A program made the translations under genes and the position numbers. From assembly GCF_001866665.1 (NCBI RefSeq), contig NZ_MLYO01000081.1, forward strand, positions 44,885 through 108,884: DNA of 64,000 bases, given 5' to 3'. This stretch comes from Streptomyces monashensis (lineage in GTDB: Bacteria > Actinomycetota > Actinomycetes > Streptomycetales > Streptomycetaceae). The notes under the pieces were generated by a model. The model was not told the origin of the DNA, did not search any database, and was given only the letters and a program-made list of their open reading frames with translations. Below are positions 8,688-16,472 of this stretch, piece after piece; the first letter of the stretch is position 1, and each line of letters opens with the position of its first letter.

Positions 8688-10099
8688 CGGTCGACTCCCG
8701 CCAGGACGGGCGTGTGCGCCTCGAGCCAGCGGCCGTCGGGACGGCCGAAGACGGCGGTGCCGTCCGCGCGGCGGGCGTAGACGCTGCGGCCCCGCCGCAG
8801 GGTCTGCTCCACCCGGCCGGTGAAGGTCCAGCCCTCGTAGGCGGACCAGCCGACCTTGGCCTGCGCCTCGTCGGCGCGCAGCCACCAGTTGGTGTCGGCG
8901 GAGACGAGGGCGAGGTCGGCGTCGTGGCCCTCGGTCAGGGCGCCCTTGCGGCCCTCGAGGCCGAAGAGGCGGGCCGGGCCCTCCGCCATGACCCGCACGG
9001 CGATCTTCAGGGCCTGCTCGGCGTCGCCGCCGGGGAGCCGTCGGCGCAGCCCGGTGAGCAGAGCGGGGAAGAGTTCCTGTACCCCGGGCAGACCGGGCGG
9101 GGCGTCGGGAGCGGGCAGCGCCTTGTCGGTGAGGGCGTGCGGGGCGTGGTCGCTGCCGACGCAGGCGACCTCGCCGCGGATGACGGCCTGCCACAGCCGG
9201 TCCTGGTCCGCCTGCTCCCGGATGGCGGGGCTGAGCCGGATCCGCGGGCCCAGCCGCAGCGTGTCGTCGGTGGTGAAGGAGAGGTGGTGTCCTGTGACCT
9301 CGAAGGTGATGGGAATCCCGGCCGCGCCCGCCGCGGCGAGCAGGTCGGCCTCCTCTTTGCTGGACACGTGCAGCACGTGCACGTCGGTGCCGTGCCTGCG
9401 GGCGAGTTCGATGAGTTTGGCGACGGCGACGATGCCGCCGCTGCGCGGCCGGTGGGCCTCGTACGACCGGTACGACGGGGGTTCGCCCTGCCACTGGTCG
9501 AGGAGCGCGAAGACGTCGTCGTCCTCGGCGTGGAAGAGCAGCCGCAGATTCTTGGCGGCGGCGAGCCGGAAGAGGCCGTCGAGCCGGGCGGGGTCGCGCA
9601 GCACGTGCGGGGCGGTGTGGTGGCCGGTGAGGAAGGCCTTGGCGGAGGTCGCCTCGCGCGGGGTGAAGTCCTCGAGGAGCGAGACGTCGTCCGGGTTGAC
9701 TCCCGCGTGGAAGCGGTAGTCGACCAGGCTGTTGCCCTCGATCAGCGCATGCTTGGCGTGCGCGTCGGCGGGGGTGAAGGTGGCCGGGCGGGTGTTGGGC
9801 ATGTCGATGACGGTGGTGACGGCGCCCGCGACCGCCGCCCGCGACCCGTTGGCCCACTCCTCCTTGCCGGTGAGGCCCGGGGTGCGGAAGTGCACATGGG
9901 AGTCGATGAGGCCGGGCAGGACGTACAGGCCGCGGGCGTCGACCGTCTCGCGGGCCTCGGCGCGCGTGCCGGGATCCAGGACGGCGGCGATGCGCCCGTC
10001 GAGTACGGCGAGGTCGGCGTGGGTGACCTGGCGGCCGTCGACGAGCCGCCCGCCGCGCACCAGGAGGTCGTAGGCCGGGGTGTGGTTCACAGGGTCCAC
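8684..10099 (-). CDS. Amidohydrolase of the dihydroorotase/allantoinase/hydantoinase group
   Basis: This metal-dependent cyclic amidase is 471 residues long. Expected metal ligands are visible: DSHVHF (His68, His70), AKAF (Lys154, the carboxylated lysine), LLFHAED (His190), HVLHVSS (around His240-243) and GSDHAPH (Asp316). The enzyme opens or closes cyclic amides such as hydantoins, allantoin or dihydroorotate. It sits inside an operon of secondary-metabolic type, away from pyrimidine genes, so ring closure or opening in that pathway is more likely than a housekeeping role. The start (GTG at 10099, or an internal GTG at 10090) overlaps the end of the upstream gene. Confidence 0.88.
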   Translation of the reverse strand: MDPVNHTPAYDLLVRGGRLVDGRQVTHADLAVLDGRIAAVLDPGTRAEARETVDARGLYVLPGLIDSHVHFRTPGLTGKEEWANGSRAAVAGAVTTVIDMPNTRPATFTPADAHAKHALIEGNSLVDYRFHAGVNPDDVSLLEDFTPREATSAKAFLTGHHTAPHVLRDPARLDGLFRLAAAKNLRLLFHAEDDDVFALLDQWQGEPPSYRSYEAHRPRSGGIVAVAKLIELARRHGTDVHVLHVSSKEEADLLAAAGAAGIPITFEVTGHHLSFTTDDTLRLGPRIRLSPAIREQADQDRLWQAVIRGEVACVGSDHAPHALTDKALPAPDAPPGLPGVQELFPALLTGLRRRLPGGDAEQALKIAVRVMAEGPARLFGLEGRKGALTEGHDADLALVSADTNWWLRADEAQAKVGWSAYEGWTFTGRVEQTLRRGRSVYARRADGTAVFGRPDGRWLEAHTPVLAGVDR

Positions 10100-11211
10100 G
10101 GGGTGCTCACCAGCTCCCTTGCGAGGTCGTTCGTCGGTCCCATGAGCGCCACGGCGCGGGCGTCGCGGGCCATGCGGTTGATGGGGTTGGAGATCACATA
10201 GCCGGCGCTGCCGAGCAGCCGGGCGAGGGTTTGCACGACCTCCTCGGCGACCTCACCGGCGAAGATCTTGCTGTGGAGGGTGACCGCGCCGGGGTCGGGG
10301 GCGTCGCACCGCCCGGCCCGCTCGACGAGGGCGCGCGCGGCCTCGATGCGGGTGCGGACCTCGGTGAGGCGGAAGCGCAGGCCCTGCTGGTCGAGGAGGC
10401 CGCGCTTGCGGGCGGCCTCGAAGGCGTGGTCCCAGGCGGCCTCGGCGATGCCGACGGCGACCGCGCCCAGCGTCGCGCCGGACTGCCGGACGCCGGCGAT
10501 GACGCGGTTGGCGCCGTCGCGCGGGCCCAGCATGGCGCCGGCGGGTACCACGCAGTTGTCCAGTTCGATGAAGCCGGTCGCCGAGGCACGCATGCCGACC
10601 AGGTCGAGGCTGGTGTCCGGGGTGATGCCGGGGGTGTCGGCGGGGATGAGGAAGAAGCTCTGGCCGGTGGAGCCGTAGACCTCGCCGTCGTCCTCGACCT
10701 GGGTGGTCTGGGCGAGCACGAGGTAGACGTCGGCGAGGCCCGCGCCGGTGGTGAAGGCCTTGCCGCCGCTGATCGACCAGCTGCCGTCGGGCAGTTCCTC
10801 GGCGATGGTGGCGAGGTTGCGCTTGGCGGCGCCCGCGCCCGACTCGCTCCAGGCGGAGGCGGCGAGCCACTCGCCGGAGGCGAGCCTGGGCAGCAGGTCG
10901 CGCTGCTGCTCGGCGGTGCCCCACTCGACGATGCGGCTGGAGACGGCCAGGTGCTGGAAGACGATGATGGCCGTGGACGGGTCGTGGCGGGCGATCTCGG
11001 CGATGCGCCGGTTGACCGCCAGCTGCCCGGCCCCGGCCCCGCCGAGGTGGGGCGGCGCCACCAGGCCGGTGACGTCCGAGGCGCGGACGGCCGCCAGCAC
11101 CTCGGGGGACGGCCTGCCCTCCCGGTCGGCCGCCGCCGCGTGCTCGGCGAGTGCGGCGAGCAGGGTCCCGCGGCCGGTCGCCGGGGCGTCGCTGAGTTCA
11201 GCGGTGGGCAT
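10087..11211 (-). CDS. Acyl-CoA-dehydrogenase-fold flavoprotein, possibly a two-component oxygenase
   Basis: This 374-residue protein has the ACAD fold. An N-terminal helical part ends with RHDPSTAIIVFQHLAV, followed by the beta domain (SAWSESGAG, WSISGGKAFTTGAG, GMRASATGFIELDNCVV) and a C-terminal four-helix part (RLLGSAGYVISNPINRMARDARA). Sequence alone does not separate dehydrogenases from flavin-dependent monooxygenases of this fold (for example DszC-like or HsaA-like enzymes that need a flavin reductase). A flavin reductase in the same operon favours the oxygenase reading. I chose the ATG at 11211, which overlaps the upstream gene by 14 bases. Confidence 0.85.
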   Translation of the reverse strand: MPTAELSDAPATGRGTLLAALAEHAAAADREGRPSPEVLAAVRASDVTGLVAPPHLGGAGAGQLAVNRRIAEIARHDPSTAIIVFQHLAVSSRIVEWGTAEQQRDLLPRLASGEWLAASAWSESGAGAAKRNLATIAEELPDGSWSISGGKAFTTGAGLADVYLVLAQTTQVEDDGEVYGSTGQSFFLIPADTPGITPDTSLDLVGMRASATGFIELDNCVVPAGAMLGPRDGANRVIAGVRQSGATLGAVAVGIAEAAWDHAFEAARKRGLLDQQGLRFRLTEVRTRIEAARALVERAGRCDAPDPGAVTLHSKIFAGEVAEEVVQTLARLLGSAGYVISNPINRMARDARAVALMGPTNDLARELVSTPWTL

Positions 11212-12247
11212 AGGGGAGCGCCTCCTTCTGCGCGTACGGCTGGAGCCGTTCAAGGGTGAGCGAGCCGGTGAACTCCACGGACTTCTGCGCGACGCTCACC
11301 CAGGCGAGGGTGTCCGCGGGGGTGTTCCCGGTGACCGCGGCGCGCACGGCGGTGGTGCCGCCGGCGGTGCGGATGGTGAGTGGGGCGCCGGGGACGGCGG
11401 CGCTGCCGGCCAGCTCGTAGGGGACGGTGCCGACCATCTTGCTCGCCGCGCCGAGACAGACCGCCCCGGTGAGGGCGATGGTGGGGTGCCAGGTGGGCAC
11501 GGAGATGGCGCGGGCGGCGATGGTGCCGTCGCCGTCGGGCAGCAGGGCCGCGATCTTCGGGAAGGCGCCGCCGCGGGGCAGCCCGTAGACGTCGGCGGCG
11601 GCGCTGCGGATCTGCTGGAGCGTCCCGAAGAGGGCCGGGTCGTCGGTGAAGAGCTGGTCGGCGTCGCGCACGCCGAGGTCGGCGGCGTTGACGAAGACGT
11701 AGGGATTGCTCACCGACACGCAGCTCGCGGTGATGCTGCCGTCCTCGTAGACGAGCGAGGTGGTGGGCGCGCCGCCGTAGGTGAAGGTGTCCAGGCACAC
11801 GGCGGGGTGGTGCATGAAGTGGGCGGTGAAGGTGGCGCGGTCGCGTTCGCAGTCGTCGACCTCGCACACCACGTGGTCGCCGTTGTTGAGGACGTTGACC
11901 CGCACCCGGTGGTCGGGGGCAAGGCGGTGCACCCAGCCGAGGCGGCCGGCGACCATCACCGAGGAGAGCACCGAGTGGCCGCAGCTGCCGTGGAAGTCGA
12001 AGCGCGGCTCGGGCCCCGGCATGACCTGCACAAAGCGGTAGTCGATATCGAACAGGGGGTGCCTGGAGGGCGCGATGAGCGCGATCTTGGTGATCTTCTC
12101 CAGGCCGCCGCCGTGCTCGGCGAGGTGGCCCACGGCCTCGCGCAGCGCGGGCTCCAGCTCCTCCTCGCGTTCGGGCAGGGCCTCGGCGGGCAGGGCCAGG
12201 GTGGGGCTGGGACTGCCCTTTGCGTAGGCGATATGGGCCTGTATCAC
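11198..12247 (-). CDS. PrpF-family isomerase/tautomerase
   Basis: This 349-residue protein belongs to the PrpF family (aconitate isomerase, 4-oxalomesaconate tautomerase). It has a diaminopimelate-epimerase-like double fold with visible motifs DFHGSCGHSV, SNPYVFVNAADLG and GGAFPKIAALL. The Cys of SCGH is the likely acid/base residue. It should shift a double bond in an unsaturated carboxylate. The GTG start at 12247 overlaps the stop of the asparagine synthetase gene by four bases (GTGA). An isomerase of unsaturated carboxylates beside an amidotransferase and a cyclic amidase suggests handling of a small unsaturated acid or amide scaffold. Confidence 0.85.
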   Translation of the reverse strand: MIQAHIAYAKGSPSPTLALPAEALPEREEELEPALREAVGHLAEHGGGLEKITKIALIAPSRHPLFDIDYRFVQVMPGPEPRFDFHGSCGHSVLSSVMVAGRLGWVHRLAPDHRVRVNVLNNGDHVVCEVDDCERDRATFTAHFMHHPAVCLDTFTYGGAPTTSLVYEDGSITASCVSVSNPYVFVNAADLGVRDADQLFTDDPALFGTLQQIRSAAADVYGLPRGGAFPKIAALLPDGDGTIAARAISVPTWHPTIALTGAVCLGAASKMVGTVPYELAGSAAVPGAPLTIRTAGGTTAVRAAVTGNTPADTLAWVSVAQKSVEFTGSLTLERLQPYAQKEALPYAHR

Positions 12248-14058
12248 GCTGCCTCCCCTATCGGGAGCGCGGTGGTGCGCACGGCGCCGAGCTGCTCCCG
12301 CCAGATCTGGTGGACCATCAGCGACCAGATGGCCAGCGCGCTGATGTCGCTGGGTCGCTCGATCTGGCTGCTGATGAGGTTCTGCACGGCCGCGGCGTCG
12401 AGCTGTCCCCCGGCGCGCAGCGCGGCCGGCGACAGGGTCTCCCGGGCGTGCTCCAGCAGCGCCTCGCCGGGCCGCAGCATCGCGGTGATGGGCAGCGTGA
12501 AGGGCTGCTTGGGCCGGTTGAGGACGGAGTCGGGCAGCAGTCCGCGGGCCGCCTGGTACAGGGCGCGCTTGCCCTCCTGGCCGCGGACTCGGAACTCCTC
12601 GCGCAGGCCGAGGGCGAGCCGGGTGACGGCGCTCTGGCAGAACGGCAGCCGGACCTCCACGGAGCTGGCCATGCTCAGGTGGTCGACGCGGCGCAGGTGA
12701 TAGGCGGGCAGCCGCTCGTCGACCTCGAAGGAGGTGATGGCCGCCAGCCGGTCGCCGGTGTCGCCGAACTTCTTGCCGAGGGTGTCGCGCAGGGTCTCGT
12801 ACGCGCTGCCGTGCTGTTTCAGGTAGGCGCGGTAGTCGTCGGTGTAGAGCGACTGGCGCAGCTTGCCCGGGACCGCGGCGAGGGCTTCGAGGTAGTTGTG
12901 GGCCCAGTCGCCCTCGCCGTCGAGGAGGGCCTGCTTGATGCGCCCGTACCCGCCGAAGATCTCGTCGGCGGCGTCGCCGGTGACCGCGACCTTGAAGCCG
13001 GCGTCGCGCACGGCCTGGAAGAGCAGGTACGTGCTGATCGAGATGGGGTCGGCGTTGGGCTGGCCGAGGTGCCAGACGACATCGTGCAGCAGCTCGGGGA
13101 AGCGGGCGGGGTCGGCCTCGACCTGGTGGTAGCGGGTGCCGTGGCGCTCGGCGACCTCGCGGGCGAAGTGCCGCTCGTCGAAGGGCCAGTCGCCCTTGTA
13201 GGCGATGTTGAAGCTGGTGAGGTCGGGCACGGTCTCCGCGAGGAGCGCGGTGACCAGGCTGGAGTCGAGGCCGCCGCTGGTGATCGCGGAGATCGGGACG
13301 TCGGCCAGGGCCAGCAGCCGGGTCTGCTCGCGCAGCACCTCCTGGAGCCGGGCTCCGGCGCTCTCCAGGTCGTTGAACTGCTCGTCGGCGGCGGTGTCGT
13401 CGCGGCGGACGGTGCGCAGCCCGCCGGCGGCGGTGAAGAGGGCGGTGGTGGCGCGGGGCAGGACCTGCACCGAGTCGACCATCGTCTGCTCGCCGAAGGG
13501 CGTCTTGCTGGCGAGGTAGGCGTCGAGGCCCGGCAGCCAGGGGTCCCAGCCGATGCCCGGCAACGAGAGCAGCGCGGGCAGTTCGGAGGAGAAGTACAGC
13601 GCGCCGCGCTGCCGGTCCCAGCGGTAGTAGAGGGGCTTCATGCCGGCCTGGTCGGTGGCGAGCACGAGGGTGGGATCGCGGCGCAGGTCGAGGACGGCGA
13701 TGGCGAACATGCCGTCGAGGTGCTCGGCGAAGCCCGCGCCGTAGTGGTCGTAGAGGGCCGGGAGGATGTTGCCGTCGCAGTGGTCGTGGAAGGTGTAGCC
13801 GAACGACCGCAGGCGGGTGCGGAGTTCGTCGTGGTTGTAGATCTCGCCGTTGAAGACGACCTTGAGGTGCTCGCCCAGGGTGTAGGGCTGGTCGCCGTGG
13901 TCGAGGTCCATGATGGCCAGCCGGTTGTTGCCGAGCGCCCAGCCGTCGCCCGCGGCCTGGTACTGCGCGTCGGGGCCGCCGTGCCGCTGGAGCAGCGCGA
14001 CCGCGCGCAGGTGGTTCGCGGAGTGCTCTCCGCCGAAGTGTCCGTAGATCCGGCACAT
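12244..14058 (-). CDS. asnB: Asparagine synthetase-like, glutamine-dependent amidotransferase
   Basis: This 604-residue enzyme follows the AsnB plan. Cys2 (MCRIYG) is the glutaminase nucleophile and NGEIYNH spans 70-76. The synthetase half contains the pyrophosphate loop SGGLDSS at 261-267 and, further on, TGDAADEIFGGYG. It should hydrolyse glutamine, channel ammonia and amidate an adenylated carboxylate. In secondary-metabolite operons such proteins often amidate a pathway acid rather than aspartate, and the coupled position here supports that. It begins 14 bp after the cupin gene and overlaps the PrpF gene. Confidence 0.92.
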   Translation of the reverse strand: MCRIYGHFGGEHSANHLRAVALLQRHGGPDAQYQAAGDGWALGNNRLAIMDLDHGDQPYTLGEHLKVVFNGEIYNHDELRTRLRSFGYTFHDHCDGNILPALYDHYGAGFAEHLDGMFAIAVLDLRRDPTLVLATDQAGMKPLYYRWDRQRGALYFSSELPALLSLPGIGWDPWLPGLDAYLASKTPFGEQTMVDSVQVLPRATTALFTAAGGLRTVRRDDTAADEQFNDLESAGARLQEVLREQTRLLALADVPISAITSGGLDSSLVTALLAETVPDLTSFNIAYKGDWPFDERHFAREVAERHGTRYHQVEADPARFPELLHDVVWHLGQPNADPISISTYLLFQAVRDAGFKVAVTGDAADEIFGGYGRIKQALLDGEGDWAHNYLEALAAVPGKLRQSLYTDDYRAYLKQHGSAYETLRDTLGKKFGDTGDRLAAITSFEVDERLPAYHLRRVDHLSMASSVEVRLPFCQSAVTRLALGLREEFRVRGQEGKRALYQAARGLLPDSVLNRPKQPFTLPITAMLRPGEALLEHARETLSPAALRAGGQLDAAAVQNLISSQIERPSDISALAIWSLMVHQIWREQLGAVRTTALPIGEAA

Positions 14059-14072
14059 GGCTGTGCGTTACC

Positions 14073-14864
14073 TCACTTCACGTCAGGGGAGACGCCGGCG
14101 GCGTGGTAGAGCGCCGGGTCGAAGGGGGTGGGCCCGCCGCAGGTGGTGAACGGCTCGGCTCCGGGGCCCGTGTGCGGGTTGCGTGCGCCGTGCGGAATGC
14201 CGGGAGGCGCGTACAGGACGTCGCCGGGGCGAACGTCGTTCCACTGGTCGTGCATGTAGAGCTGGCCGATGCCCTCGAAGGCGATGAAAGCCTCTTCGCT
14301 CTCGGGGTGAATGTGCACGTTGAAGGTCTGGCCCGGCTGCTGGACGCCGCAGTGCAGGCACAGCCGCGAGGAACCGGTGCCCGGCCAGAACACGAAGTTC
14401 ATGATCGCGCCGTCGCCCTCGACGGGGGCCTCGCCGATACCGGAGAACCCGCGCAGCTGGGTCTCGCTGTCGGTGAGGGCACCGGTGGTCTTCGGGGAGG
14501 CGCCCGCGGGCTCGCCGCCGATGAGCTTGGAGCGCCAGACGTAGGCGGTCAGTCCCTGCTCGCCCGCGGTGAGTTCCAGCGTGCGGCCGGTGGGCGAGTA
14601 GAGGGCGGAGGTGCGGCGCAGCTCGGTGCGCGCGCTGCCGATGTCGCCGTGGCCGGATCCGGCGAACACGACGACGACGTTCTCCTCCTCGAAGGACCAG
14701 CCCTGCCGCCAGACCGCGTTCGGGGCGACCTCGACGACGTTGAGCTTGACCTTCTGCGCGCCCATGGCCGGCCCCACCGGCTCGGCGACGCGGCCCCAGT
14801 CGAACGCCGAGAATGCGAATTCTTCGCGGCGGATTATCGCTCCCTTGACGGTGTCGGCACTCAC
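14073..14864 (-). CDS. Bicupin protein
   Basis: This 263-residue protein has two cupin halves. The second shows the metal-binding pattern VHIHPESEEAF followed by GDVLYAPPGIPHGARNPH. The first half (WSFEEENVVVVFAGSGHGDIG) is degenerate. Cupins of this kind are dioxygenases, isomerases or hydrolases acting on small organic acids; the exact reaction cannot be predicted. It is the first gene of the minus-strand operon. The GTG at 14864 follows a good AAGGAGG ribosome binding site, and the promoter must lie in 14865-15060. Confidence 0.8.
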   Translation of the reverse strand: MSADTVKGAIIRREEFAFSAFDWGRVAEPVGPAMGAQKVKLNVVEVAPNAVWRQGWSFEEENVVVVFAGSGHGDIGSARTELRRTSALYSPTGRTLELTAGEQGLTAYVWRSKLIGGEPAGASPKTTGALTDSETQLRGFSGIGEAPVEGDGAIMNFVFWPGTGSSRLCLHCGVQQPGQTFNVHIHPESEEAFIAFEGIGQLYMHDQWNDVRPGDVLYAPPGIPHGARNPHTGPGAEPFTTCGGPTPFDPALYHAAGVSPDVK

Positions 14865-14958
14865 GCCGGGCCTCCTTGTACTTGTCGGTGCTTGAGCTGC
14901 CCTCGAGTCGGGCTGGCCCTCGAAAACCTAGGAGGAGAACCGGTCGAACACCAAGGGA

Positions 14959-14972
14959 AATCGCATGCGATT
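14959..14972. promoter_or_regulatory. 14-bp perfect palindrome upstream of the cupin operon
   Basis: AATCGCATGCGATT is a perfect dyad 95-108 bases before the cupin GTG, in the only sizeable gap upstream of the six-gene minus operon. Its place and form suggest an operator or promoter-proximal regulatory site. It does not match the TetR-type sites found at 15719 and 15795. Confidence 0.4.
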
Positions 14973-15068
14973 AAGATTTCTCCGCGGATGTGAAGGGGCC
15001 ATTAACTTTCGCTGGTCGAGAACATGGCCGAGCGAACCGAAAGCAGACGGGCGCACATACGGAAAAGA

Positions 15069-15091
15069 CCGCTCCCGCACTGCGGGAGCGG
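15069..15091 (-). terminator. Rho-independent terminator of the tetR gene
   Basis: A 10-bp perfect stem (15069-15078 with 15082-15091) with a 3-base loop is followed on the minus strand by TCTTTTCC. It lies 22 bases after the stop of the TetR gene and should end that transcript before the cupin operon promoter. Confidence 0.8.
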
Positions 15092-15113
15092 CCATGACGG
15101 CAGTTGCAAGCGA

Positions 15114-15698
15114 TTATTCGGGAATAACCGAGAGGGCGGTGTCGACGATGGCTGTGAGCTGCTTCTCATCCGGCACGGAAATGCTCATGACGCGCAGCGC
15201 CTGAACCATTGCCGTGAGATACCCGGCGAGCGAGTCGACATCGGCGTCGGTGGAAATCTCACCGGCCGCCCTGGCGGTGTGGAGCGCGGTGGCGAAGGCT
15301 CCCTTGAGCGCCTCGATGGCGTCCCGGGCGATGCGGGCGGCGCCCTGATCGTGCGGGACCCGCTCGACCACGGCGCTCACCAGCAGGCAGCCGGGGCGCT
15401 CGGGGGCGCTGAGCGACTGTTCGATCCGGTCGAGCAGCAGGTCCCGTACGGCCTGCCGGAGCGGGACGCTGCGCAGCAGTTGGGCCTGCAGGTCGTGCGT
15501 CGTGAGCTTCACATAGTGCCGCAGGGCCTGACCGTACAGCTCCTGCTTGCTGCCGAACGCGGCGTAGAGCGAGCCCTTCCCGAGGCCGGTGGCGGCGCAC
15601 AGGTCCTGGACGGAGGTCGCCTCGTAGCCCTGGCGCCAGAAGAGCTCCATGACGGCGCTCAGCACCTCGTCCACGTCGAAGCCTCGGGGTCGCGCCAT
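15114..15698 (-). CDS. TetR/AcrR-family repressor
   Basis: This 194-residue regulator has an N-terminal helix-turn-helix (VDEVLSAVMELFWRQGYEATSVQDLCAATGLGKGSLYAAFGSKQELY) and a C-terminal ligand-binding domain typical of TetR proteins that control exporters (CLLVSAVVERV segment). It is divergent from the HbpS-exporter operon. Two copies of a GTGGACCG-NN-CGGT dyad lie in the divergent promoter, so it probably represses both itself and the operon until the pathway product or a related compound binds. Confidence 0.9.
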   Translation of the reverse strand: MARPRGFDVDEVLSAVMELFWRQGYEATSVQDLCAATGLGKGSLYAAFGSKQELYGQALRHYVKLTTHDLQAQLLRSVPLRQAVRDLLLDRIEQSLSAPERPGCLLVSAVVERVPHDQGAARIARDAIEALKGAFATALHTARAAGEISTDADVDSLAGYLTAMVQALRVMSISVPDEKQLTAIVDTALSVIPE

Positions 15699-15718
15699 GC
15701 CGAGGACTGTAGGCCGTT

Positions 15719-15735
15719 GTGGACCGCTCGGTCAA
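15719..15735. promoter_or_regulatory. TetR operator, tetR-proximal copy
   Basis: The 17-mer GTGGACCGCTCGGTCAA contains the dyad GACCG-CT-CGGTC and lies 21-37 bases upstream of the tetR ATG. A second copy in opposite orientation is at 15795-15811 (14 of 17 bases the same), so a dimeric repressor should occupy both. Confidence 0.65.
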
Positions 15736-15794
15736 CCAAGTCCCGCTTCTTGACGGACATTTCGGAGCATGGCAGCGAGATCGCGCCAACTTGC

Positions 15795-15811
15795 TTTACC
15801 GCACGGTCCAC
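15795..15811. promoter_or_regulatory. TetR operator, operon-proximal copy
   Basis: Read on the minus strand this is GTGGACCGTGCGGTAAA, the partner of the 15719 site. It lies 12 bases upstream of a clear -35 hexamer (TTGACA at 15824-15829), where a bound repressor would hinder RNA polymerase. Confidence 0.6.
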
Positions 15812-15823
15812 TTCAGGGACGCC

Positions 15824-15852
15824 TTGACAGTGAGCGACGACGCCGCGATAAC
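15824..15852 (+). promoter_or_regulatory. Consensus-like promoter of the HbpS/exporter operon
   Basis: TTGACA at 15824-15829 is separated by 17 bases from GATAAC at 15847-15852, a good match to a vegetative (HrdB-type) Streptomyces promoter. It is about 80 bases upstream of the HbpS-like start. Confidence 0.65.
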
Positions 15853-15869
15853 GTACATTCCCACATCGA

Positions 15870-15889
15870 ACAGTTCGTCAGTGAACTGT
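15870..15889. promoter_or_regulatory. Downstream inverted repeat in the operon leader
   Basis: ACAGTTC (15870-15876) and GAACTGT (15883-15889) form a perfect 7-bp dyad with a 6-base spacer, starting 17 bases past the predicted -10 hexamer. It overlaps the 14-mer also found at 7675-7688. It is a good candidate operator for a second regulator, perhaps one of the two MarR proteins that flank the locus. Confidence 0.5.
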
Positions 15890-15931
15890 GACTGTGCCTG
15901 ACCACCCCCAACCCTTCCGAGGAGTGCCACC

Positions 15932-16354
15932 ATGCCCAACGTCGTCCGCCGAGCCTCCATCAGCAGCGAGCTGGCCCAGAAGATCATCGAGGCTGCCGAC
16001 GCCGCCGCGCTCGCCACCGACAAGCGCTTCGGCATCTCCGTCGTGGACGAGAGCGGCCACCTGAAGGCCTTCCTGCGCCAGGACGGCGCGAAGCTCATCA
16101 CCCTCCAGGTCTCGCAGGACAAGGCCTACACCGCCGTCGCCTCCCAGCTCTCCACCGAGCAGTGGTCGGAGAACCTCAAGAAGGACGAGGTCGTCGGCAA
16201 CGGCGCGCCCACCGGCATCGCCCGCCTGGTCGCCCTCGGCGGCGGGCTGCCCATCGTGATCGACGGCGAGGTCGTCGGCGCGATCGGCGTCTCCGGCGGC
16301 CACTGGACCGACGACGTCAAGATCGCCGAGGCGGGCCTCGCCGTTCTGGGCTGA
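15932..16354 (+). CDS. HbpS/GlcG-family heme-binding-like protein
   Basis: This 140-residue protein has the GlcG/HbpS fold pattern: ISSELAQKIIEAADAAA, SVVDESGHLKAFLRQDGA, SQDKAYTAVAS, GGGLPIVIDGEVVGAIGVSGG. Family members bind heme or small ligands and include the extracellular sensor HbpS of Streptomyces. Here no signal peptide is visible, so a cytoplasmic binding or enzymatic role in the neighbouring pathway is more likely. It is the first gene of the plus arm and is followed by a strong hairpin before the exporter gene. Confidence 0.82.
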   Translation: MPNVVRRASISSELAQKIIEAADAAALATDKRFGISVVDESGHLKAFLRQDGAKLITLQVSQDKAYTAVASQLSTEQWSENLKKDEVVGNGAPTGIARLVALGGGLPIVIDGEVVGAIGVSGGHWTDDVKIAEAGLAVLG

Positions 16355-16375
16355 CCTTCGCCCACCGCCCGCACC

Positions 16376-16408
16376 GGCCTCTCCCCGCCCCTCTGCCGGG
16401 GAGAGGCC
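16376..16408 (+). terminator. Hairpin between the HbpS-like and exporter genes
   Basis: A 12-bp perfect stem (16376-16387 with 16397-16408) with a 9-base loop starts 22 bases after the HbpS-like stop. No T-tract follows. It may be a partial terminator that lowers exporter expression relative to the first gene, or an mRNA stabiliser. Confidence 0.6.
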
Positions 16409-16472
16409 CCCTGCCCCGCCTCCGGCCGGGCCCCCTTCCCGTCCTCGCGCCATTCCTTCGGGAGAAGTCGCC

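Noticed and set aside
8684..10099. Housekeeping pyrimidine dihydroorotase (pyrC)
   Set aside because: There are no carA/carB, pyrB, pyrD or pyrF neighbours; it is embedded in a coupled operon of unrelated tailoring enzymes.
10087..11211. Ordinary fatty-acid acyl-CoA dehydrogenase
   Set aside because: There are no beta-oxidation partners nearby, and a flavin reductase is in the same operon, so this reading is less likely, though not excluded.
11198..14056. A single 952-codon minus-strand protein
   Set aside because: It is an artefact of an open frame: the first two thirds are out of frame with asnB, and only the last 349 codons encode the PrpF protein from its own GTG at 12247.
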